Below, piece by piece: positions 23,480 through 32,266 of a stretch of 64,000 nt of DNA. Below the pieces are notes generated by a model. The model saw only the letters and a list, made by a program, of their open reading frames with translations. It searched no databases and was not told where the DNA came from. Every line of letters starts with the position of its first letter. The first letter of the stretch is position 1. The stretch is from UBA1081 sp045535305 (GTDB lineage: Bacteria > Bacillota > Clostridia > Oscillospirales > Acutalibacteraceae): positions 68,736-132,735 of the forward strand of contig JAZSLJ010000027.1 in NCBI GenBank assembly GCA_045535305.1, read 5' to 3'. A program made the translations under genes and the position numbers.

Positions 23480-24811
23480 TTGAGCTTTATAAGTTTTATG
23501 AAAGGACTGTTTAATAGATTGTTTGCCGTTAAAGATATAAAATCCGCATTTCATATTGATGTCGTAATATCACAGGAAATGCTTAATAAAATTAAGCATT
23601 GGCAGCTTATGTACGCAGGTTGTGCGCCCTGGATAAAAGACAGTATTATATCGTTACGTCTTGAATCAGCTATTTGCAGAGAGTTTTCAAATGTTGTTCT
23701 CAGTGAAATGAACTCAAAAATTTCAAATGTGAACCTTGATAAACTTTTTAAAAACGCTATTAGAGATATAAATGTTCACTTTCAGGAGGGACTTGCAACT
23801 GGCGCAATGATTATAAAGCCTTTGGGTGAAGATAAGGTGCAATTTGTTTCTCAGAATGCATTTATCCCTGTTGAATATGATGTGCGTGGAGTGCCTGTAA
23901 AGGTTATTTTTCCTGAATTTAAGCAATTAGGAGAAACACGGTTTTATACCCGTCTTGAATATCATTCTCTTGATTCTGTAAACGGACTTACAATAACAAA
24001 TAAGGCATATTTCAGTACATCAAAAAGCACCCTCGGCAGAGAAATCCCGCTTACGGATGTTTCTGAATGGGCTGATCTTGAAGAATGTATCAGATATCCT
24101 TTGATGAAAAGAAACGCTTTCGGATATTATAAGAATCCGTTGAAAAATACAATAGACGGTTCTCATTCTGGTGTTTCTGTTTTTGAAAGTGCATCCGAAA
24201 TTATAGCAAAATGTGATATTCAGTTCGGAAGGCTTGACTGGGAATTTGAAAGCGGTGAGAGGGCCGTTCATGTGGACCCTTCTGCACTCAAGCCTAACGG
24301 TACACTCCCCAGGCTCAGTAAAAGACTGTACAGAGCAGTTGACATTGATATGAAGGACGGAGAATTGTTAAAGGAATATTCTCCACAGTTGAGGCAGACG
24401 GAATTTATAGAAGGTCTTGAAGAATACAAGCGTAATATTGAATTTGCGGTAGGGCTGTCATATGGTGATTTGTCTAATCCTCAGATGGTTGAAAAAACTG
24501 CAACGGAAATAAAAGCATCAAAAAAGCGTAAGTACGATACCGTTACTGCCATACAAAATAACCTTAAAAACTGTCTTGATGATTTTGTTTATGCTCTTGC
24601 ATTCTGGAACTCAATGGTCAACAGCGGATATGAATTTATATGTGATTTTAAAGACAGTATACTTTCTGATGATGAATCAGAGCGTGAACAGGACAGAAAA
24701 GATGTAGCAATGGGAGTTATGCGCCTTGAGGAATACCGCGCAAAGTGGTACGGTGAAACACTTGAAACAGCTCGTGCATCTCTTCCGGACACAGCAAAGG
24801 TGATTGAATGA
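23480..24811 (+). CDS. phage portal protein
   Basis: A 443-residue protein between TerL and the head morphogenesis gene, where the portal lies. It has portal-like features: an early LFKNAIRDINVHFQEGLATG segment, the central clip/stem region and a C-terminal VEKTATEIKASKKRKYDTV helix that is typical of this family. It starts at TTG 23480 with TAGGAG nine to ten bases upstream and one base after the TerL stop. It forms the dodecameric vertex ring through which DNA passes. Confidence 0.9.
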   Translation: MSFISFMKGLFNRLFAVKDIKSAFHIDVVISQEMLNKIKHWQLMYAGCAPWIKDSIISLRLESAICREFSNVVLSEMNSKISNVNLDKLFKNAIRDINVHFQEGLATGAMIIKPLGEDKVQFVSQNAFIPVEYDVRGVPVKVIFPEFKQLGETRFYTRLEYHSLDSVNGLTITNKAYFSTSKSTLGREIPLTDVSEWADLEECIRYPLMKRNAFGYYKNPLKNTIDGSHSGVSVFESASEIIAKCDIQFGRLDWEFESGERAVHVDPSALKPNGTLPRLSKRLYRAVDIDMKDGELLKEYSPQLRQTEFIEGLEEYKRNIEFAVGLSYGDLSNPQMVEKTATEIKASKKRKYDTVTAIQNNLKNCLDDFVYALAFWNSMVNSGYEFICDFKDSILSDDESEREQDRKDVAMGVMRLEEYRAKWYGETLETARASLPDTAKVIE

Positions 24812-26640
24812 AGCCGGATGTGCTTGAAGGCTTGCCCGAAAACATAGTAAAACTGTTTCGGGAGCTTGAGGAGCGCACAATGATTGATGTTGTACGCCGC
24901 TTAAGAAATAACGGTAATGATATTATCCGTTCAGCCGATTGGCAAATGTACAGGCTTAGTGAGTTGGGTGAAACCGAATCACAAATGAGGCAGTACATTA
25001 AAGATATCTTAAAACTTTCGGATTCACAGCTTGACGATATTTACGAAAAAGTTATAGATGATGGTTTCAGTTATAACTCCGGTATGTATTTGGGAATTGA
25101 TGTTTCCGATGATGAAGGACTTTCCCAGCTTATAGAGGGTATCAGACAGCAGACAGATAATGAATTCAACAATATAACTCAGACTACGGGGTTCGCAATC
25201 GATAAAAACGGAAAAATATCATATTCAAGTGTTACGGATGTACTTGACGGCGCAATGATGGATATATCTTCGGGATTGTTTGATTATAATACCGTTCTTA
25301 AACGAGTTGTAAATCAGATGACAAACAGCGGTCTAAGAACCATTGATTATGCTTCAGGATGGTCAAACCGTGTTGATGTTGCCGCAAGACGAGCTGTTAT
25401 GACAGGCGTTTCACAGCTAACAGGCAAAATCAACGAATCCAATGCTCAAAAGCTCGGCACGGATACATATGAAACATCATGGCATTCAGGTGCAAGACCT
25501 GCACATCTTGAGTGGCAGGGTAAATGGTTTACAATGCAGGAGCTTAAGGATATATGCGGTCTTGGTACCGTTACAGGACTTTGCGGTGCAAACTGCTATC
25601 ACTCATACACTCCTGTTATTCCCGGGGTATCAGAACCTACATACACCGCCGAACAGCTTGAACAGATGAAACGTGAGGAGCTTACACCAAAGGAATACGG
25701 CGGCAAAAAGTATACAAAATACGAAGCCTTACAGAAGCAGCGCCGAATGGAAACTGCAATGCGAGCTCAACGTCAGAAAATTAAGCTGCTTGAAGAAGGC
25801 GGAGCTGATGAAGATGATATAATCACAGCACGATGCCGTTACCGCGGTACATCTGCAGAATATGCAAGATTTTCAAAGGCCATGGATCTGCCCGAACAGC
25901 GTGACAGAGTTTATATTGACGGACTTAAAAATATCGGACAGGGTAAATGGGAAATTGACGGCGACAAGATGGAAGCTCAGTTCCCGAAAGGATACAAAGA
26001 ATATCGAAATCCTGGTGAAAAGATATCTCAAGATGAGCTTCAAAAATTTATTCAAAAAGTCGAAAGTATGGATATAAAATTTGGTGTTGTTAAAAATAAA
26101 ACATATGGTGGTTTTGAAGATTACAGAGGTGATCCAAAGATACTTGATGAAATGCTGGAACACATCAAAATTAATCGTCCATTGTTGACAAAAATATCTA
26201 AAGATGATAGAATAATATTAAAGTATGCGTATGTTCTTGATGACAATGGAAGAGTTGATACGGGGGCTTTTGCTTGTACAAAAGGAAGAACAATAACACT
26301 CAATAAATTTATGTATGATGATTCTTCTGTACTTATAGAAGAATATGCACAGTCGGTAAAATCGGGACACTTTGTTCGTGGAACTGACTATCGAAATGTT
26401 ATTGATCACGAAATAGGTCATTTGTTTTCAAAGAAGCGAAGCAAATTAACACGAAAATTGCGTAATGCATGTAGTAAAAGGGCTGCAATGAGTGGAATTA
26501 GTGAAAGTCAGTACATTATAGAAAATATATCTATATATGCAGACTGGGGAGATGAAATTCCTGCAGAACTTAATTCGATGTTACATAGTGACCACGGCGA
26601 ATTAGCATATGAATTATTCAAGGAGGTAGGTATTTTATGA
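24808..26640 (+). CDS. minor capsid protein with C-terminal metallopeptidase-like domain
   Basis: A 610-residue protein. Residues about 1-330 match the phage minor capsid protein 2 type: DVAARRAVMTGVSQLTGK, ETSWHSGARPAHLEWQGK and CGANCYHSYTPVIPG. From about residue 400 the sequence changes: DNA becomes more A/T-rich and a new domain has DHEIGHLFSKKRS (HExxH zinc motif), then ENISIYADWGDEIPAE, which supplies a plausible third ligand. Such additions are known as toxin-like tails on head morphogenesis proteins. It overlaps the portal gene by 4 bp and the next small gene by 4 bp. Confidence 0.85.
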   Translation: MKPDVLEGLPENIVKLFRELEERTMIDVVRRLRNNGNDIIRSADWQMYRLSELGETESQMRQYIKDILKLSDSQLDDIYEKVIDDGFSYNSGMYLGIDVSDDEGLSQLIEGIRQQTDNEFNNITQTTGFAIDKNGKISYSSVTDVLDGAMMDISSGLFDYNTVLKRVVNQMTNSGLRTIDYASGWSNRVDVAARRAVMTGVSQLTGKINESNAQKLGTDTYETSWHSGARPAHLEWQGKWFTMQELKDICGLGTVTGLCGANCYHSYTPVIPGVSEPTYTAEQLEQMKREELTPKEYGGKKYTKYEALQKQRRMETAMRAQRQKIKLLEEGGADEDDIITARCRYRGTSAEYARFSKAMDLPEQRDRVYIDGLKNIGQGKWEIDGDKMEAQFPKGYKEYRNPGEKISQDELQKFIQKVESMDIKFGVVKNKTYGGFEDYRGDPKILDEMLEHIKINRPLLTKISKDDRIILKYAYVLDDNGRVDTGAFACTKGRTITLNKFMYDDSSVLIEEYAQSVKSGHFVRGTDYRNVIDHEIGHLFSKKRSKLTRKLRNACSKRAAMSGISESQYIIENISIYADWGDEIPAELNSMLHSDHGELAYELFKEVGIL

Positions 26641-26807
26641 GAGACAATAAAGATTTTTCTGCTTTTGCCACTCACTATGATTGGTATACAAAAGATGAAA
26701 ATGGATTTTATTTGCCTACTGAAAATGCCCCCTCGGAGGCTATAGAAGCAATGAAACGAGCAAATAGCAGGATTACTTGGGAAAGAAAACAAAATGCTTA
26801 CTATTAA
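26637..26807 (+). CDS. 56-residue protein coupled to the minor capsid gene
   Basis: ATG 26637 overlaps the preceding stop (ATGA) and follows AAGGAGGTAGG. The product is acidic and aromatic-rich near its start and basic at its end, with no known family seen. It is the immediate partner of the metallopeptidase-like domain, so an antidote, chaperone or co-effector role is possible. A terminator follows. Confidence 0.6.
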   Translation: MRDNKDFSAFATHYDWYTKDENGFYLPTENAPSEAIEAMKRANSRITWERKQNAYY

Positions 26808-26813
26808 ATAAAT

Positions 26814-26845
26814 ATAGCCGTCCTTATAAGGGCGGTATTTTTATT
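26814..26845 (+). terminator. Rho-independent terminator
   Basis: GCCGTCCTT pairs with AAGGGCGGT (G-U included) and is followed by ATTTTTATTT. Confidence 0.65.
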
Positions 26846-26914
26846 TAATAGAATGGTTCAAACTCTTTTGAAGTAGCATTTGAGAATGTTTTTTATACTC
26901 AGGAGAAAGTTTTT

Positions 26915-27124
26915 ATGAGTTTATATGAAATGTTAGAAAATCTAACAATAGATACAAAGATTGAAATAACTCTTGATAATGAAGATACGGTAATCGGAAA
27001 ATATAAAGGTTTTTCACCTGCTGAAGATGATATACTAAATATAGCAAAAATTTATATAGAATCTTTTGATGGTTGTTGTTATGTATTTGAAGAGCCTGAA
27101 ATTCAATCAATAGAAAAAGCATAA
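26915..27124 (+). CDS. small beta-barrel-like protein, unknown
   Basis: A 69-residue acidic protein with strand patterns KIEITLDNEDTVIGKYKGF and ESFDGCCYVFEE, suggestive of a small Sm-like barrel. CAGGAGAAAG precedes ATG 26915. It is flanked by two terminators and lies in the same A/T-rich block as the metallopeptidase-like tail, so it may have arrived with it. Role unknown. Confidence 0.55.
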   Translation: MSLYEMLENLTIDTKIEITLDNEDTVIGKYKGFSPAEDDILNIAKIYIESFDGCCYVFEEPEIQSIEKA

Positions 27125-27150
27125 AATATAACAACAAAATAGTTGATTTA

Positions 27151-27174
27151 GGCACCTTAACGGGTGCTTTTTTC
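27151..27174 (+). terminator. Rho-independent terminator
   Basis: GCACC (27152-27156) pairs with GGTGC (27163-27167), loop TTAACG, followed by TTTTTTT. It closes the accessory block before the scaffold gene. Confidence 0.75.
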
Positions 27175-27261
27175 ATACCCAAATTACCTCGTCAGAGGTT
27201 TATCTGACTAACTTTCAACTGCAGACAGAGCAGTATAAATATCATGTAGAAAGGACAAAAA

Positions 27262-27828
27262 ATGAAAGACATTTTTACAATTCTTGCCGAAAACAATGTA
27301 ACAGTTCCGGATGAAGTGAAAGAGGCTGTTTCTGCTGCTGTCAAAGATAATTATAAGACAGTTGCAGAGGTCAACAAAATCATCGCTGCAAGGGACAATT
27401 ACAAATCACAGCTTGAAACTGCGCAAACCGCCCTTAAAGAGTTTGAGGGAATTGATGTGCAGGAGCTTCAGGGTAAAGTTGCATCTCTGCAAAGTGATCT
27501 GTCAAAAGCTGAAACCGACTATCAGCAGAAAATTGCCGATATGGAGTTTGCTTCAGTGATTGATTCTGCTATTGCAGCTTCAAAGGCTAAGAATGCAAAG
27601 GCTGTCAAGGCTCTGCTTGACCTTGACACTTTGAAAACAAGCAAAAATCAGGCAGACGACATTCAAAGTGCTCTTGATTCAATTAAGAAAGATAATGATT
27701 TCCTTTTTGAATCAGATGAGCCTGTTAAAACCCCCGTCAAAGATACGGGCAATCCAAAATTAAGTGGCGATAGTACCGATTTGATGCGAGCAGCAATGGG
27801 ACTTTCGCCCGCAAAGAAAGGTGATTAA
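27262..27828 (+). CDS. phage scaffold protein (GP20 type)
   Basis: A 188-residue, mainly coiled-coil protein (about residues 40-95 heptad-like) with the scaffold layout seen in the Phage_GP20 family: AKNAKAVKALLDLD followed by an acidic region and a basic C-terminus DLMRAAMGLSPAKKGD that would bind the coat protein. It guides prohead assembly and then leaves. AGAAAGGAC precedes ATG 27262, and it lies six bases before the major capsid gene. Confidence 0.88.
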   Translation: MKDIFTILAENNVTVPDEVKEAVSAAVKDNYKTVAEVNKIIAARDNYKSQLETAQTALKEFEGIDVQELQGKVASLQSDLSKAETDYQQKIADMEFASVIDSAIAASKAKNAKAVKALLDLDTLKTSKNQADDIQSALDSIKKDNDFLFESDEPVKTPVKDTGNPKLSGDSTDLMRAAMGLSPAKKGD

Positions 27829-27833
27829 ACAAT

Positions 27834-28700
27834 ATGGCATTCCAGCTTGCTAAAAACTACACAACTCTGCTTGATGAAGTGTATAAAACAGCTTCTGTAA
27901 CAGCAGATCTTATCAGCGATCAGACTATGGTCCGTGCCGGTGCAAATGTTAATGAAATCTGTTATCCTCAGCTTGATGTAACGGGTCTCGGCGATTATGA
28001 CCGTAACAGCGGTTACACCACAGGTGCAGTTAATCTTGTATGGGAAACTGCAAAATTCAACTATGACAGAGGTACAAAGATTACCGTTGATGTTATGGAT
28101 AATGAAGAAACATTTAACCTTGCATTCGGTAAAGCAGGTGCGGAGCTTATTCGTACAAAGGTTGCACCTGAAGCAGATGCTTTCACATTTGCAACTCTTG
28201 CAGCAGTTTCGGATATTTCACTCGGTGAAGCACAAACATTTGCTGATGCTGTTGCATTCCTCACAGCTCTTATCGAGGCAAAAAATAAAATGGATGAGGA
28301 TGAAGTTCCCGAAGAAGGCAGAATCCTTTATGCAACTCCCACACTCCTTAATGGCGTTATGGCTCTTGATACCACAAAATCAAGAGAAATTCTTAACAGC
28401 TTTACATTCAAGAGAAAAGTTCCTCAGGGCCGTTTTTATACCGCTATTGACCTTCTCAGCGGTCGTGATGACGAGGAAGCCGGACATTATAGAAAAGCGG
28501 CAGAGGGCAGAGATATCAATTTTATGATTGTTCATCAGTCTGCACTTATCAAGTATGATAAGCACGTTGCTAACGATGTTATTCCTCCTGAACTTAATCC
28601 CAATTCAGATGGTTACATTCTTAAATACCGCAAGTACGGTCTTGTTGATGTTTATAAAAACAAAACCGCAGGTATTTATTTAAGTCATAAGGAGGCTTGA
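27834..28700 (+). CDS. major capsid protein
   Basis: A 288-residue protein following the scaffold gene, as HK97-fold coats do. Segments such as NYDRGTKITVDVMDNEET, RTKVAPEADAFTFATLA and the C-terminal RKYGLVDVYKNKTAGIY strand are typical of Firmicute siphovirus coats. There is no protease gene and no obvious long delta domain, consistent with a separate scaffold. Codon use is even and biased to preferred codons, as expected for the most abundant virion protein. Confidence 0.88.
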   Translation: MAFQLAKNYTTLLDEVYKTASVTADLISDQTMVRAGANVNEICYPQLDVTGLGDYDRNSGYTTGAVNLVWETAKFNYDRGTKITVDVMDNEETFNLAFGKAGAELIRTKVAPEADAFTFATLAAVSDISLGEAQTFADAVAFLTALIEAKNKMDEDEVPEEGRILYATPTLLNGVMALDTTKSREILNSFTFKRKVPQGRFYTAIDLLSGRDDEEAGHYRKAAEGRDINFMIVHQSALIKYDKHVANDVIPPELNPNSDGYILKYRKYGLVDVYKNKTAGIYLSHKEA

Positions 28701-28702
28701 TT

Positions 28703-28837
28703 ATGGCTCGTACAGTAGGTCTTAAAATAAAAAAATCTAAGGCGGCAAGGAATAATCAGAATCAAACACCTTCTCAGACAACCCCTGCACAAACTACAGA
28801 CAACGGTAACAGTAATCCCGAAGGTAAGAAGGAGTGA
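28703..28837 (+). CDS. 44-residue basic/low-complexity protein after major capsid
   Basis: A very small ORF with AAGGAGGCTTGATT before ATG 28703. The N-terminus is basic (GLKIKKSKAARNN) and the rest is Gln/Thr/Pro/Asn-rich. Position directly after the coat gene suggests a small decoration or head accessory protein, but similarity is not visible. Confidence 0.5.
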   Translation: MARTVGLKIKKSKAARNNQNQTPSQTTPAQTTDNGNSNPEGKKE

Positions 28838-28843
28838 TTATAA

Positions 28844-29209
28844 GTGTTTGCTGATTACACATATTATCGTAATGATTATCTTTGTAATACGGCCCCAACA
28901 CTTGATGAATCCTCTTTTTCTTTCTTTTTAAGAAAAGCACAGCAGAGTTTAAAAAGGTACACCCACGGAAATATCAATGAAAATACAGCCGTGCCAGACC
29001 ATGTAAAGCTCTGCTGTTGTGAGCTTGCGGAGCATCTTTATAAAGCCGAAAAATCAAGACCTCAGGCAGGTGTTGCATCCGAAACAACGGGTGATATTTC
29101 TGTATCATACAAGTCTGATGATTATGATGCAACAGTTGAAAAAGGTGTAAGACGAATCATCTATAACTATCTTGCGGACACAGGACTTCTTTACGGAGGT
29201 GTGAAATGA
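28844..29209 (+). CDS. head-tail connector (adaptor) protein
   Basis: A 121-residue mostly helical protein in the position of the gp6/gp15-type adaptor, with an EESFSFFLRKAQ-like first helix, CCCELAEHLYKAE and a RRIIYNYLADTGLLY C-terminal helix. It would bind the portal ring after packaging. It starts at GTG 28844 after AAGGAGTG, and overlaps the next gene by 4 bp. Confidence 0.75.
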   Translation: MFADYTYYRNDYLCNTAPTLDESSFSFFLRKAQQSLKRYTHGNINENTAVPDHVKLCCCELAEHLYKAEKSRPQAGVASETTGDISVSYKSDDYDATVEKGVRRIIYNYLADTGLLYGGVK

Positions 29210-29568
29210 TTTGCACATCATCATGCACCGTCTTTGTTGCTCTTGAAAAAGGCTTTGAGCGCCGCTATATTCCCGAATGTCATTGGGTGGAGAATTTATC
29301 TTCTTCGGTTACAAAAACAGGCAGAGAAAACGCACAGGGAGTAACTGTGTATATTCCGCCCAAATACAAAAACCTTGCTCCCGAAAACACGGACAGGGAT
29401 ATACTTGTTAAGGGCAAATGCGATTTTGTTTTTGACAACACGGACGACAGGACTGTTTCTGAAAGTTTGCGTGAGTTCAGAAAACAGTATGAATTTTTTA
29501 CCGTTATGTCCGTTGAGAGTAAACTTTACGGCGGCGGTACTTCACATATAAAGGTCGTGGCAAAATGA
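29206..29568 (+). CDS. head closure (stopper)-like protein
   Basis: A 120-residue beta-rich protein in the second connector position. It has an ECHWVENLSSSVTKTG segment and a VTVYIPP strand typical of small head-closure proteins in Clostridial phages. It overlaps both neighbours by 4 bp. Function is inferred mainly from gene order. Confidence 0.65.
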   Translation: MICTSSCTVFVALEKGFERRYIPECHWVENLSSSVTKTGRENAQGVTVYIPPKYKNLAPENTDRDILVKGKCDFVFDNTDDRTVSESLREFRKQYEFFTVMSVESKLYGGGTSHIKVVAK

Positions 29569-30014
29569 GCATAAAACAGCCCGCAAATGTTTATAACGGT
29601 GATATGGGGCTCGTGTGGAACGGAAATTTTGCCGCTGTGCGAAGTGAACAACTTCATAAAGCCCAGATGTTTGTTGATTCCGAATGCATAAGACTTATGA
29701 AACCGTATACCCCCTTTAATAACGGCGCTCTTGAAAAAAGTGCAACATTGGGTACGGTCATAGGAAGCGGAATGATAAAACAGGTTGCTCCTTATGCAAG
29801 GTATCAATATTACGGTATGCTTATGGTTTCAAGCATCACCGGTTCTGCATATGCAAGCAAAGGTGAATCAAAGGTGCTTACAGATACCCCTTTGAAATAT
29901 AATACACACCGCCATCCGCAGGCAGGGCCGTTCTGGTTTGAAAGAATGAAAGCCGAGAAAAAAGACAAAATCTTACAAGGTGCGGCAAAAATTGCAGGAG
30001 GTAAAGCTGAATGA
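29565..30014 (+). CDS. minor capsid / tail completion protein (Minor_capsid_2 type)
   Basis: A 149-residue protein with MKPYTPFNNGALEKSA, YARYQYYG and a PQAGPFWFERMK segment. This order of motifs matches the minor capsid/HK97-gp10 type tail completion proteins that follow head closure. It probably helps join head and tail. Confidence 0.78.
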   Translation: MSIKQPANVYNGDMGLVWNGNFAAVRSEQLHKAQMFVDSECIRLMKPYTPFNNGALEKSATLGTVIGSGMIKQVAPYARYQYYGMLMVSSITGSAYASKGESKVLTDTPLKYNTHRHPQAGPFWFERMKAEKKDKILQGAAKIAGGKAE

Positions 30015-30430
30015 ACATAATTGAGCTTGTAAAAAGTATCGTTGAATCTTATGCGGACATAGGAAAACTTCACATTGACTACACGGGAGCAGTTCCCGAC
30101 AGTTACGGCATATCGTCAACAGGGGATGTGTTGCTGAAAAAGGATATCCTCGGGAACAAGACACGGCAACATAACTTTGTACTTTATACTGTATGGCAGT
30201 CCCAGTCTGATTATGACCGTATGATAAACAGCGGTATTCTTCTTGGCCTGCAGTGTCATCTTGAAAATCAGTCGCAAGAACAAGCTGTTCTTTCACCTGA
30301 TGGTAAAAGCGGAAATTTAAAATCAATCACCTGTTCAAACGGAATGCTCTATTCTGTGCCGGAGAGCAATCTTAACGCAGGTGTTATTTATCAGCTTCAG
30401 ATTTCGGCACAGTATGTCATTTATGAATAG
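30011..30430 (+). CDS. tail terminator-like protein
   Basis: A 139-residue protein in the position just before the major tail protein, with NFVLYTVWQSQSDYDRMINSG and a C-terminal beta strand QLQISAQYVIYE. The fold pattern fits tail terminators (Minor_capsid_3 type), which cap the finished tail tube. It overlaps the previous gene by 4 bp. Confidence 0.72.
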   Translation: MNIIELVKSIVESYADIGKLHIDYTGAVPDSYGISSTGDVLLKKDILGNKTRQHNFVLYTVWQSQSDYDRMINSGILLGLQCHLENQSQEQAVLSPDGKSGNLKSITCSNGMLYSVPESNLNAGVIYQLQISAQYVIYE

Positions 30431-30444
30431 GAGTGATAAATCAA

Positions 30445-30972
30445 ATGGCAGAAACAACTGTAAAAAAGCTTAAGAGAAGTGCACTTGCACATTATCTTGA
30501 CACTAATTTTAATCCCAACTCCGAAGATATGAAATGGTTTCTTATCGGCAAAGATGTTGAGGATATGAGCGTGGGACTTAATCCCAGTACAACACCCAAG
30601 AAAAACATTCTTGACGAAGTGAGTATTGATGACGAAGGATATGAGCCTTCATTTGAAGTGGATACTTACTATGCAGATCCGTCCGATGGTGTTTTTTATG
30701 AGAAAATCAAGGATATTGCAATGAACCGCCTTACAGGTGATGCTTGTAAAACAAGAATTCTTGAAGTTCTTATTGATAAGACATCTGCGCCCTTCGATGC
30801 ATGGGTTGAGGATGTTATTGTTAAACCTCAGTCATACGGCGGAGCTCAGGGAGGAGTAAGAATTCCTTACAATGTTGCTTTTTGCGGTAACAGAAGAAAA
30901 GGAACAGTTACTCTTGCAGACAAAGTTCCGACTTTTTCTGCAGCAACTGCAACATCATCCGAAACTGAATAA
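30445..30972 (+). CDS. major tail tube protein
   Basis: A 175-residue protein. LDTNFN at the start, WFLIGKDVEDMSVGLNPS and the AQGGVRIPYNVAFCGNRRKGTV segment fit Clostridial siphovirus tail tube proteins. ATG 30445 is preferred; a GTG at 30433 lies inside the AGGAGTG site. A weak hairpin (30980-31006) after it may lower transcription of the chaperone genes relative to tail tube protein. Confidence 0.83.
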   Translation: MAETTVKKLKRSALAHYLDTNFNPNSEDMKWFLIGKDVEDMSVGLNPSTTPKKNILDEVSIDDEGYEPSFEVDTYYADPSDGVFYEKIKDIAMNRLTGDACKTRILEVLIDKTSAPFDAWVEDVIVKPQSYGGAQGGVRIPYNVAFCGNRRKGTVTLADKVPTFSAATATSSETE

Positions 30973-30979
30973 ATATTGT

Positions 30980-31006
30980 ATCCCTCTTGAATTTCACAAG
31001 AGGGAT
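30980..31006 (+). terminator. hairpin after the major tail protein gene
   Basis: ATCCCTCTTG (30980-30989) pairs perfectly with CAAGAGGGAT (30997-31006). The tract after it (ATATAATTTT) is a poor U-run, so it is probably an attenuator or 3'-end protecting hairpin rather than a full terminator. Confidence 0.6.
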
Positions 31007-31031
31007 ATATAATTTTGGAGTGTGATTTTCA

Positions 31032-31517
31032 TTGAAATCAATTAATTTTAATACCGGCATAAAGAAATATGCCGTAAATGGTGATGAAAACAATGTCATC
31101 TCAATTAATGTTAACGATATTAATTTGCTTAAACGCATCAAAGAATCAGAGGACCTTTTTACACCCATTCTTTCAAGGCTTGATAATGAGCCTAATACGC
31201 CCGAACTGCTTGCTGAGGTTGATGTTCAAATCAAAGAAAAGCTTGATTATGTTTTTGGCACCGATATTTCAGCTCGTGTTTTCGGTGGAATGAATTGTCT
31301 GTCTCCTCTTGATGACGGGAATTTTCTGTTTATGTCGTTCTTCGAGGCTTTTGCGCCTATTGTTATTGCAGATATAAATGAGAGTAAGGCAAATTTTGTG
31401 GCTCACAAAGAAAGCAGACTGCAAAAATATATGCCCGAGCCGCAGAACAGTTCAGTGGTTGATTTATCATCACTCACACCGGAACAGCTTGCTTTTCTGA
31501 AGAGCTTAAATAAATGA
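31032..31517 (+). CDS. tail assembly chaperone, first component
   Basis: A 161-residue protein between major tail protein and tape measure. The C-terminus (SSLTPEQLAFLKSLNK) and central DYVFGTDISARVFGG are typical of siphovirus tail assembly chaperones of low-GC hosts. It starts at TTG 31032 after TTGGAG, eleven bases upstream. It overlaps the next gene by 4 bp; a classical programmed frameshift is not needed here because the second component has its own start. Confidence 0.72.
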   Translation: MKSINFNTGIKKYAVNGDENNVISINVNDINLLKRIKESEDLFTPILSRLDNEPNTPELLAEVDVQIKEKLDYVFGTDISARVFGGMNCLSPLDDGNFLFMSFFEAFAPIVIADINESKANFVAHKESRLQKYMPEPQNSSVVDLSSLTPEQLAFLKSLNK

Positions 31518-32074
31518 TAGGTCAGTTGCCTAAAACACTCAATGTAGGTGGCACAGAATATCCCATACGAAGTGATTTCAGGGATATTCTCAGGATTTAC
31601 GCTGCATTTGAGGATAAGGAGCTTACGGAATATGAACAAGCTCTTATTTGTATGGTAAATATCTATCCCGATTATAAGCATATTCCCGATGCACACTTAC
31701 AGGAAGCTTGCGATAAGGCATATTGGTTTGTTGGCGGCGGTGATACTCCGCAATCAGAACCGGAAAAAACAAAAATGCTTGATTGGCAACAGGATGAAAA
31801 TATCCTCTTTCCGGCTATCAACAAAGCTGCAGGTTTTATCGTCAGAGAAAGGGAGTATTTGCACTGGTGGGAATTTCTCGGCTTTTTCGGTGAAATCGGC
31901 GACGGTTTATTTTCTTCTGTTATGAACATCAGAAACAAAAAAGCAAAAGGAAAACCGCTTGAAAAACACGAAAAAGAATTTTACATGAAAAATAAAAATC
32001 TTATAAATATAAAAACTCCGGAAGATATTGAAGCGGAAGAGGAGCTTAATGCTGTTCTTGATACTTTGATATGA
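31514..32074 (+). CDS. Gp15-family tail assembly chaperone
   Basis: A 186-residue protein matching the bacteriophage Gp15 family: LNVGGTEYPIRSDFRDILRI at the start, then WQQDENILFPAINKAAGF and the YLHWWEFLGFFGEIGD block. The family lies between tail chaperone and tape measure in many Firmicute phages and is thought to coat the tape measure before tube assembly. Confidence 0.85.
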   Translation: MIGQLPKTLNVGGTEYPIRSDFRDILRIYAAFEDKELTEYEQALICMVNIYPDYKHIPDAHLQEACDKAYWFVGGGDTPQSEPEKTKMLDWQQDENILFPAINKAAGFIVREREYLHWWEFLGFFGEIGDGLFSSVMNIRNKKAKGKPLEKHEKEFYMKNKNLINIKTPEDIEAEEELNAVLDTLI

Positions 32075-32086
32075 GGAGTGGTGAAT

Positions 32087-32203
32087 ATGAAAAAATATTG
32101 CTGTAAAAAATGCGGCAGAATCCTTTTTGAGGGCATTTTTTGCGGTTTAATTAAAATCGTTTGCAGAAAATGCAAAACGGTAAATATGTACGAAAATAAA
32201 TAA
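32087..32203 (+). CDS. Com-like zinc finger protein (38 aa)
   Basis: A 38-residue ORF starting at ATG 32087 after GAGGAGTGGTG. It carries two cysteine knuckles (CCKKCGRILFEG and CRKCKTVN), the layout of phage Mu Com and its relatives: CxxCG-[R/K]-LLF-x-G ... CPRCKT-x-N. Mu Com is an RNA-binding activator of mom translation; in many Firmicute phages Com-like finger genes lie before the tape measure. An RNA-binding role here is inferred. Confidence 0.7.
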   Translation: MKKYCCKKCGRILFEGIFCGLIKIVCRKCKTVNMYENK

Positions 32204-32266
32204 TCTGCACAGCGTACCCAGCGTACCCGCAGACTTTCGGAAAACAGTCTGAAAGGAGTGGGTATT

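Noticed and set aside
31032..32074. Programmed frameshift between the two tail chaperone genes
   Set aside because: The second gene has its own start overlapping the first stop by four bases, and no slippery heptamer was seen at the junction.
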